Shown here piece by piece: positions 55,101 to 64,000 of a DNA stretch of 64,000 nucleotides. The position numbers and the translations under genes were made by a program. The notes below the pieces were generated by a model, which was not told the DNA's origin, ran no database searches, and worked only from the letters and a program-made list of their open reading frames with translations. Where the stretch lies: positions 9,420,219 to 9,484,218 of the forward strand of contig NC_089855.1 in NCBI RefSeq assembly GCF_036373705.1, read 5' to 3'. How positions within the stretch are numbered: the first letter of the stretch is position 1; each line of letters opens with the position of its first letter. This stretch comes from Amia ocellicauda. Its lineage: Eukaryota > Chordata > Actinopteri > Amiiformes > Amiidae.

Positions 55101-58100
55101 ATTCCTTCTTCAATGTCTTTTGATGACACAATTGTTAAAGGAAGCTCGTAGTGATGCTCTGAGATTGTGTTTCTCAATGAGGTCTGTGTTTTAGGAGGGA
55201 ACACGTTTGTATTATCTATGAGTAACGTAAAATATAAAGGCTTAAAACACCAGTGTATAAGTTCAAAACAAAGCATGTTCGTGTCAGAAGTCATTCTCCT
55301 CAGTAATGTTAGCTAATGTAAATATTTACATTCACACTTTCAACCAAGAACAAATATGTAAGATATAATAAAGATATTACTACCTAATATAAGGTTGATA
55401 CCTATATAAAATAAATCACAGTGATATTAATGTGTGAGTATATCGTGACAATGCGCTGAATTTTAAAGCTCTGTTTTATGGACCAACTTTTATCGTTTAA
55501 TCGGCCACAGTGCACGAGGAAACGAATATTTAAAATGCTTAAATGGTGATGTACTTATTTTTGAAATGCCATGAAGCTATTGTTCTCAGATTCCTTGTTT
55601 TCTTAGATTCAGAACACATTCTGCTTATTTAACAATCAGGTGCTCACCAAAGTGTGAGATTAGAGAATTAGAGAAGAAAATAATTACTTTTTCAAATTTG
55701 CATAATCTGCACCACATTTTGTCACACTGTGTAGCATAAACCTGGACCTTCATTCATTCATATATATTCAGGGAAATATACAAGAGAAAGAAAATGGTGG
55801 TCGGGAAAACTGAAAGAAGTCGGGAAATTGACATGAATTTCAAAACTGGCCCCCAGCTGATAAATTCATTTTTTATTTTTTTTTATTCACTCGACGAGAA
55901 ATTGAAAAGACGTTCGCCTCATTAGCTTTCAGCGCTCAGCCGTTCTGCACCTGATAACACAATTTCATAATTAAGAGAGAAACATTGGGCCCAATAGTAA
56001 TGAGCGAGTTTGCCAGCTGGGCCATATGTGCTCTTTACCGTGCGTTTGCAGTTTTTACTTAATTGATTTATCCCCCTCAGTTTATATAAAACTAGTGTGT
56101 TACTACAAGTACAATGACTGTCTGTGTGTCTCATTTCACTATAACTATGTATGCTACTGGTACAAGCCCTTCCACAGGTATTATTATTGATTCTGCTTGA
56201 GCAACAACCAACAGCTCTGTAATTTCCATGCTTCTATAACTTAAAGTGCATTTGTATTGGTGATCGGATTAAACAGATTACACTGAGCACACAAAATTGA
56301 TTTCTCTTTCCTGGGATAGCAACCCTGATAGTTCAAACAGACAGGCTAATTGTCTAGTTTTCATCAAAGGTTTAAACATTGTAGCCAGAATTCTGCTTCA
56401 TTCTCTAAGGCCTTCATTGCCAGAGTTTCATTGTTTCAGTTTGTTTTTCCGTTGCTTGCGTTAGCTTTGGATTTCCATACAGGTGTGCTAAATTCTGTCA
56501 GGTGTGAGTGATGTGCATACCGGACCTAATTTAAAACTTATTTTGTTCTTCAAGCTATAATTTCTCAGGTCAGCATTAGGCAAGTGCATAGGGAGGGATG
56601 ATGAAACACATAGCCTTTCATATCAGAAAATAATAAATAATAAATAAGGCTAGGTTATAGGTTTAATTAATTTCCAAATCATGGCTTCATCAGTGCTTAA
56701 AGTAGCGACCGTGTTTTCCATAGTGTAAAATCAGATACTACAAAAAAAAGACAGGATTCCAGTCTCTGTAATGTGTTTTATTTAAATGTGTTTTTATTAG
56801 TGGTTGTGGAATACAGCTTGGGCATTTGGTAGATGTTTTAAAATGCTAATTGTGACATGACATGAGATTTGTTTAAAATATATCTATAAAAAGAAAAATA
56901 TATAATATGTGTAACAAAAACAACACTGATGTAGAATGAGATTTTTGTGTTGTTTCATATGGCTGCATGGGAAAGTGGTAGCAATGTCTCTTCCTTTAGA
57001 AATAACAGAGTGAGTGATTTCTCAGCTCTGAATTATGGGAAGTGTCTTTAAAAAGGTTATTGATCTTAATGGAGTGGAGCTCTGAGGAGGGGTTCGGACA
57101 GATTTTGCTTCAGAAACAGTTCTTTACCATTCCATTAGAAACATCAGAGAAAGAAGCACTTGCAACATAAATATATCAAAGCATATAAAATCAAAAGGAG
57201 TGTAGATGCAAATAAAACACTAGTAACACTACAGGGTGCTGTTAATGGATGACTTCTTGGGACTCTCTATTATAATAAATAATAATGCTTTATACATACT
57301 CTCACTAGCTTAATTTGTAACAGATTAATTACAGGATAATTATATTAACAAATGCTTTAATAGATATTAATAAAGCCAATTTATGTTAATTTTATTCTGA
57401 CATTAAAAACACTGCAGTTGGAAACAAAACCTGTCACTGAAATTGATGTTTTTTTAGTTCCTGTTGTTGTTGCCTTTTACAATGATTTTGAAATGTAAGA
57501 CTACAGAGTAGGCAATGCATGTACTGGACACGGTTTGTCATATTGGTATATGTTGATGTAAAATCACTAAAGCTGGACCTGTGGTCACTAATATCGCCAG
57601 AGAATGACTCACTCCTGACCTTGAAAACTCATTTTCAGCAGCATCACATGTAAATATTTTGCCAGTCAGTTAATATGTGTTATCTAATTTTTTTTTATGT
57701 TTTATGTATTTATAGTCCACGGGTACAATGCTAAATGACGTAAAAAATAATAATCCTTGTCATATGTGTTTCAGATGTTTTTAGGAGCCTCAACCCAGTA
57801 AATCTGAATAGCTCATATATTTTCATCAGCTTGAAATGATAACACCAGCTTTAATACTATAGTTTTGTCAAGGTTATGATGGAGTGAAAGCCTGACCTAA
57901 CAGATTTTATAAGCAGGTTGTAATACAATCTCCCAGCAGTCCATGGAAGTAGGTCATATGCATTAATGTCATTAAAGACACCACTTTTGAATATCTTCAA
58001 AAGCTGATTCGTTTGTTGAAGATGAAGAAAAACAAGGGTAACCAATGAAATGAGTAGATTTAATGTGTGTGTAACAGCAGCTGAAGGAAATAGAGATGTA

Positions 58101-58659
58101 TGGAATAAGTAAAATGGACTGTTCATTCATCTTGCTTTATTATTAAACTGTTTCAAAATTTAGCAACTCCCAACCATTTTATCTACGCTAGCTGCTAAAT
58201 GGAGATCAGAGCAGGATGTTGCCTTTTGAAATCAAGGTGTTGCTTCTTGACTTGAGGGAGGTCAGTCAGCCCATTCAAAGGTTATTCAATAATGAGCTTG
58301 TTAACATTCACATTCTGAACTCCAGTAGGGGTTTGGGTTTACATTTGTAATCCAGAACCATTCAAAAACCCTTTTAATCAAAAATCTCATTACCAGAAAC
58401 GATGGGTCTGGGCTTCATAGTTTAAAATAGCCACAGGAAGTGGGTTATTGTGTGCAACAGAAAAATTACATAATTGCATTGTTTGCACAAGGAGTATCTT
58501 CAGTTTCAATGTGTAAGTCTCATTGAAATTCGTTAATTATGGCAATGTTGTTAACAAAACCTATATCTACATTTATGTAACACTACTTTCAATACTTTCA
58601 ACCCCTGCAGAAAAGCCAGGAATAATACATGGTGATTTTTCTATAATCACATATATATA
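49146..58659. other. Long non-coding stretch
   Basis: About 9.5 kb of AT-rich sequence with no recognised exon. The minus-strand frame 55294-54923 (123 codons) is the longest but has no recognisable domain. At 49265-49500 the sequence (TTTAATTCTATTTATATG, then CCAAGCGCTTCACACAG) resembles a type of dispersed fish repeat, but I cannot name it. A GTATGT donor at 53624 follows a somewhat GC-richer segment and is not convincing as an exon. Confidence 0.4.
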
Positions 58660-58887
58660 CAGTGAGGGAAAAAATAATTTGATCCCCTGCTGATTTTGTA
58701 TGTTTGCCCACTGACAAAGAAATGATCAGTCTATAATTTTAATGGTAGGTGTATTTTAACAGTGAGAGACAGAATAACAACAAAAAAATCCAGAAAAACG
58801 CATTTCAAAAAAGTTATAAATTCATTTGCATGTTAATGAGGGAAATAAGTATTTGATTCCCTATCAATCAGCAAGATTTCTGGCTCC

Positions 58888-58983
58888 CAGGTGTCTTTTA
58901 TACAGGTAACGAGCTGAGATTAGGAGCACTCTCTTAAAGGGACTCTCCTAATCTCAGCTCGTTAACTGTATAAAAGACACCTG
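58888..58983. repeat. Large hairpin upstream of the Tc1 transposase gene
   Basis: CAGGTGTCTTTTATACAGGT with following bases at 58888-58930 is repeated in inverted orientation at 58941-58983. The arms are about 43 bases, with one clear mismatch outside a short divergent patch near the loop (58931-58940). It lies between the left terminal repeat and the transposase start at 59026, so it would fold in the transposase mRNA leader. Confidence 0.9.
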
Positions 58984-59025
58984 TCCACAGAAGTAATCAA
59001 TCAATCAGATTCCAAACTCTCCACC

Positions 59026-60027
59026 ATGGCCAAGACCAAAGAGCTGTCCAAGGATGTCAGGGACAAGATTGTAGACCTACACAAGGCTGGAATGGGCTAC
59101 AAGACCATCGCCAAGCAGCTTGGTGAGAAGGTGACAACAGTTGGTGCGAATATTCGCAAATGGAAGAAACACAAAATAACTGTCAGTCTCCCTCGGTCTG
59201 GGACTCCATGCAAGATCTCACCTCGTGGAGTTTCAATGATCATGAGAACGGTGAGGATTCAGCCCAGAACTACACGGGAGGATCTTGTTAATGATCTCAA
59301 GGCAGCTGGGACCATAGTCGCCAAGAAAACACTACGCCGTGAAGGACTGAAATCCTGCAGCGCCCGCAAGGTCCCCCTGCTCAAGAAAGCACATGTACAG
59401 GCCCGTCTGAAGTTTGCCACTGAACATCTGAATGATTCAGAGGAGAACTGGGTGAAAGTGTTGTGGTCAGATGAGACCAAAATCAAGCTCTTTGGCATCA
59501 ACTCAACTCGCCATGTTTGGAGGAGGAGGAATGACCCCAAGAACAACATCCCCATCGTCAAACATGGAGGTGGAAACATTATGCTTTGGGGGTGTTTTTC
59601 TGCTAAGGGGACAGGACAACTGCACCGCATCAAAGGGACGATGGACGGGGCCATGTACCGTCAAATCTTGGGTGAGAACCTCCTTCCCTCAGCCAGGGCA
59701 TTGAAAATGGGTCGTGGATAGGTATTCCAGCATGACAATGACCCAAAACACACAGCCAAGGCAACAAAGGAGTGGCTCAAGAAGAAGCACATTAAGGTCC
59801 TGGAGTGGCCTAGCCAGTCTCCAGACCTTAATCCCATAGAAAATCTGTGGAGGGAGCTGAAGGTTCAAGTTGCCAAACGTCAGCCTCGAAACTTTAATGA
59901 CTTGGAGAGGATCTGCAAAGAGGAGTGGGACAAAATCCTTCCTGAGATGTGTGCAAACCTGGTGGCCAAGTAAAAGAAACGTCTGACCTCTGTGATTGCC
60001 AACAAGGGTTTTGCCACCAAGTACTAA
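59026..60027 (+). pseudogene. Tc1 transposase with two nonsense codons
   Basis: A single frame of 333 codons runs from ATG to TAA without any frameshift. Premature stops occur at codon 232 (TAG, 59719-59721), just before the second catalytic aspartate (QHDNDPKH), and at codon 316 (TAA, 59971-59973), near the C-terminus. The N-terminal HTH ([12 protein letters not shown]), D149 (WSDETK), D237 and E272 (LNPIENLW) are all visible, with 34 residues between the last two. Only two disabling changes indicate a fairly recent death. Confidence 0.95.
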
Positions 60028-60333
60028 GTCAAAGGGGTCAAATACTTATTTCCCTCATTAACATGCAAATCAATTTATAACTTTTTTGAAATGCGTTTTT
60101 CTGGATTTTGTTGTTGTTATTCTGTCTCTCACTGTTAAAATACACCTACCATTAAAATTATAGACTGATCATTTCTTTGTCAGTGGGCAAATGTACAAAA
60201 TCAAAAAAATTTCCCTCACTGTAACTTATTGTTAAGCATAAGTTTACTACTTTACACAAACTGAAATAGGTATGACACATTCACTTCTGTGTCCTACTGT
60301 ATCATACTTACATACATAGGCAGAGCTCAGACA

Positions 60334-60596
60334 CAGGGGCGTCACAAGGGGGTAGGCATCCTAGGCAATTGCCTGGGGCCCCGGTCTGGGGGGGGGCCCA
60401 AATGGGAAAACTCCCCCCAGCGAAAGCACCGTCCGCAACCACCCCCACCCAGCTCTCACTGGCGAAAGCACCATCTGCCCCCCCCTCTCTCACGGGAGAA
60501 AACTCTGTCGTCCCCTCACGCTCTCACGGGAAAAAATACCAACACTGCCAGGAATTAATTTGCCTGGGGCCCCCACATACTCTAGAATCGCCTCTG
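60334..60596. mobile_element. Short hAT-like MITE with 8-bp target duplication
   Basis: The 263-base GC-rich segment starts CAGGGGCGTCAC and ends GAATCGCCTCTG, an imperfect inverted pair (CAGGGGCG against CAGAGGCG). CTCAGACA occurs directly on both sides (60326-60333 and 60597-60604). An 8-base duplication and CAG-type ends are characteristic of hAT elements. Inside, TTGCCTGGGGCCCC (60369-60382) and TGCCTGGGGCCCCC (60561-60574) form a direct repeat near the two ends. No transposase is present; the open frames inside are GC-rich chance frames. Confidence 0.82.
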
Positions 60597-60604
60597 CTCA
60601 GACA

Positions 60605-61494
60605 GTCCTGCTATATAAGGTGTGTATGAATCAGGATCTATCAATGCAAGCCTCTGCTTAGAACTCATTGAATTACTTTGTTCCCAAAAAAAAGTATACA
60701 TTTCCATCCATATATTTATTTCATACATTATAAACTCCTATCATTCATATAATTTCCTAAATATGCTACCTAGTGAGATTGCTTTGAGGGTTGGTTGCTT
60801 TCAGGGTATGGAAATTAAAGGAAATTTAAAAATAGTAATAGTTTGAACATAATCATTTGATTTGCTTTTGATTTAAGGGAGACTTGGAGAAAGCAAACTG
60901 CTTTAACTGAAATGTGGGATTCTTAATGTTGAGCATTTCCTTTTTTCAGTTTAATTATTGCCTAATTTCCAGTGATCCCTGTGTTTAATCACACAGCAAG
61001 CTCTGAACTGAAACATGGTGTCCTCTAGCTGCTGTGCTTATTAAAAACATAATTCAGCTTGTTTTATCCAGACCACATGTATCTGGTAATGAATCCCCCC
61101 CCTCTCTCCACAACCGTGAGCTGCTGTAGCACTTTTGCTGGGGTGACACAGGCGGACACGAAGGGGCTGCCTCTTTCCAGTCAATCATTTAGTTACATTT
61201 TGTGTTTATTCTAGTTGCTACACCGAATTAATGGAGAGACGTCCCCGGGGGGATTCTGAGAGACGGGGAGGGAGACAAGGGATGCCCAGCCACAGTGTGA
61301 GCGCAGTGACAGAGACCAGCACCAAAGACAGGATGGATCTTTATTGACTGGGACACAACTGACCACTGTAAGCCAATGTTATCACCAAAGAACACACGGC
61401 GGCATACCTTATCTACCTGGGAGGATATGTGTGACAATCTACACTGACAGCTCTCCCGCCCCTCCTGGTTTGCTCTTTTGCTCCTTCTTGCCAG
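60605..61494. other. Non-coding, upstream of the SYTL5 start exon
   Basis: No exon was recognised until the acceptor at 61491-61494. From about 61230 the sequence is less AT-rich and could alternatively be 5' UTR of a local promoter. Confidence 0.4.
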
Positions 61495-61534
61495 CACTGA
61501 CTCTGTCCTGCCCTGTCTGTGGATTAACGAGTAA

Positions 61535-63127
<1,593 letters not shown>

Positions 63128-64000
63128 GTAGGTCTCCTCCAAAGCTACGCTGCCCCTCTGTGAAGGACGGGTCTAGATAGGAGGTGTTTTCCATTTCCCA
63201 CAATCCTTCAATGACTTCTTCACCACTGGCTTATTTCCGAGAGGAGTGTTCTGCAGCTTTTCAAGTATTATTATTATTGTTCCCAAATTATGTTAAATTT
63301 ATGATGTTATTTCAAAAGAAAATTATCCAACTATCTATTGTCTGGACAGCCGAGCAATTATTCAGTGTGAATAATGAAAACCTCTCTACGACGCAGACTA
63401 TTTTTATATGACTTGTTTTGGCCCATAGGATTTACACCAGGCGTAATCTGTGTCCCACAAAGAGGTGTGAATCTCTTTCAACAGTTGGCCTGGCAACTAA
63501 TCAATACTACATCAATCTCAGCGATACAGCCATTGTTTGTTTGGGGTTTTTGGCAGGGATATACATAGCATTACATTTTTAAAAAACTCTCTGGCCAATG
63601 ATATACTCCATCCATGCCAGAAAATTTGCAGAATGTGAAAAACAAAGTTGCATTCAATAAAATCAGTCACTTTTGTGTTGTGAGAACCTTCTCAAACCAA
63701 TGATTTGTGTGACAGAGTGGCACAATAAGTGACATATGATAAGATACGTTGAAAATACTGTTGAGCAGTCAACAAATATAGTGAATTCATGAAATTATGC
63801 TATAGCACCAATTGATAAAGGAACTGTTAACACTCCTTAAAATGTTAGCATTAATAGGAAGTTGATAAATCTGACAAATGTACACAAATCAAGATATTTC
63901 TAAAGAAGGTGCAGTGCAGAAAATGAAGAATAGCTTACAGTATATACAGAACGCAGCACTGATCTCAGAGAGGCAGTCATGTGGGAAACCTATGTGAGCT
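63128..64000 (+). other. SYTL5 intron, truncated by the window edge
   Basis: Sequence after the donor GTAGGT at 63128. No further SYTL5 exon (the next should continue the C-terminal helix of the Slp domain) was recognised before the window ends, so the third coding exon is probably to the right. Confidence 0.6.

Larger units (their letters stand above)
58660..60221 (+). mobile_element. Tc1-like transposon (DD34E) with long terminal repeats, lightly degraded
   Basis: The element is about 1.56 kb and starts CAGTGAGGGAAAAAATAATT. Its inverted repeats are about 190-200 bases long (58660-58861 against about 60033-60221) and differ at scattered sites. TA flanks both ends (58658-58659, 60222-60223). 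Long repeats that carry the motif again at their inner end (TGAGGGAAATAAGTATTTGA near 58837) match the IR/DR arrangement of Sleeping Beauty-type elements. One broken transposase gene lies inside. Confidence 0.95.

Noticed and set aside
54923..55294. 123-codon minus-strand open frame
   Set aside because: No recognisable domain, no conserved pattern and no supporting splice sites; AT-rich chance frame.
59259..59704. Minus-strand 131-codon frame and alternate + frame in the Tc1 transposase
   Set aside because: Shadows of the transposase frame 59026-60027, which has the catalytic motifs.
60289..60629. Proline-rich frames near 60.4 kb
   Set aside because: They lie in the GC-rich hAT-like MITE and have no protein family resemblance.

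Overview
The window is vertebrate nuclear DNA, most likely from a ray-finned fish. This rests on genes cut into short exons with GT-AG introns, long AT-rich non-coding stretches, CpG-rich promoter islands, several Tc1-type transposons, and CR1-like LINE, hAT-like and Harbinger-like repeats. The species cannot be named from the sequence.

Three protein-coding genes are supported, all assembled by hand from exon homology and splice sites. (1) CYBB (gp91phox/NOX2), + strand, 4173-11875: 13 coding exons join in frame to 568 codons plus a stop, and the haem, FAD and NADPH motifs are all present. (2) DYNLT3, Tctex-type dynein light chain, - strand, 22191 down to 18863: five exons, 115 codons, including one GC-AG intron. 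(3) The 5' end of SYTL5 (synaptotagmin-like 5), + strand, from 61541: two coding exons give the Rab27-binding Slp homology domain with its zinc finger, and the gene runs off the right edge. The order and orientation CYBB> <DYNLT3 SYTL5> match human Xp11.4/p21.1, so this is an ancient syntenic block.

Layout: 1-1.56 kb non-coding with an (AT)n tract; 1.57-3.28 kb a decayed CR1-like LINE on the minus strand; 4.1-12.0 kb CYBB; 12.0-18.9 kb non-coding; 18.9-22.4 kb DYNLT3 with its CpG island and an internally deleted Tc1 copy in its last intron; 23.1-23.4 kb an old Tc1 fragment; 25.0-25.7 kb a second CpG-rich block with a canonical splice donor, a candidate distal SYTL5 promoter; 25.7-61.5 kb a long non-coding stretch, probably SYTL5's first introns. 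That stretch carries a 36-bp perfect palindrome, a Harbinger-like element, an old Tc1 remnant beside an intact DD36E Tc1/mariner element (Incomer-type spacing), a LINE C-terminal remnant, a nearly intact DD34E Tc1 element, and a 263-bp hAT-like MITE. SYTL5 coding exons follow at 61.5-63.1 kb.

The host genes do not form one pathway. CYBB is the phagocyte superoxide-producing oxidase, DYNLT3 a dynein cargo adaptor subunit and SYTL5 a Rab27 effector in vesicle traffic. They are linked by conserved position. I see no undescribed multi-gene system. The most unusual items are the intact DD36E transposon, the other transposon copies in graded states of decay, the foldback structures and the GC-AG intron.
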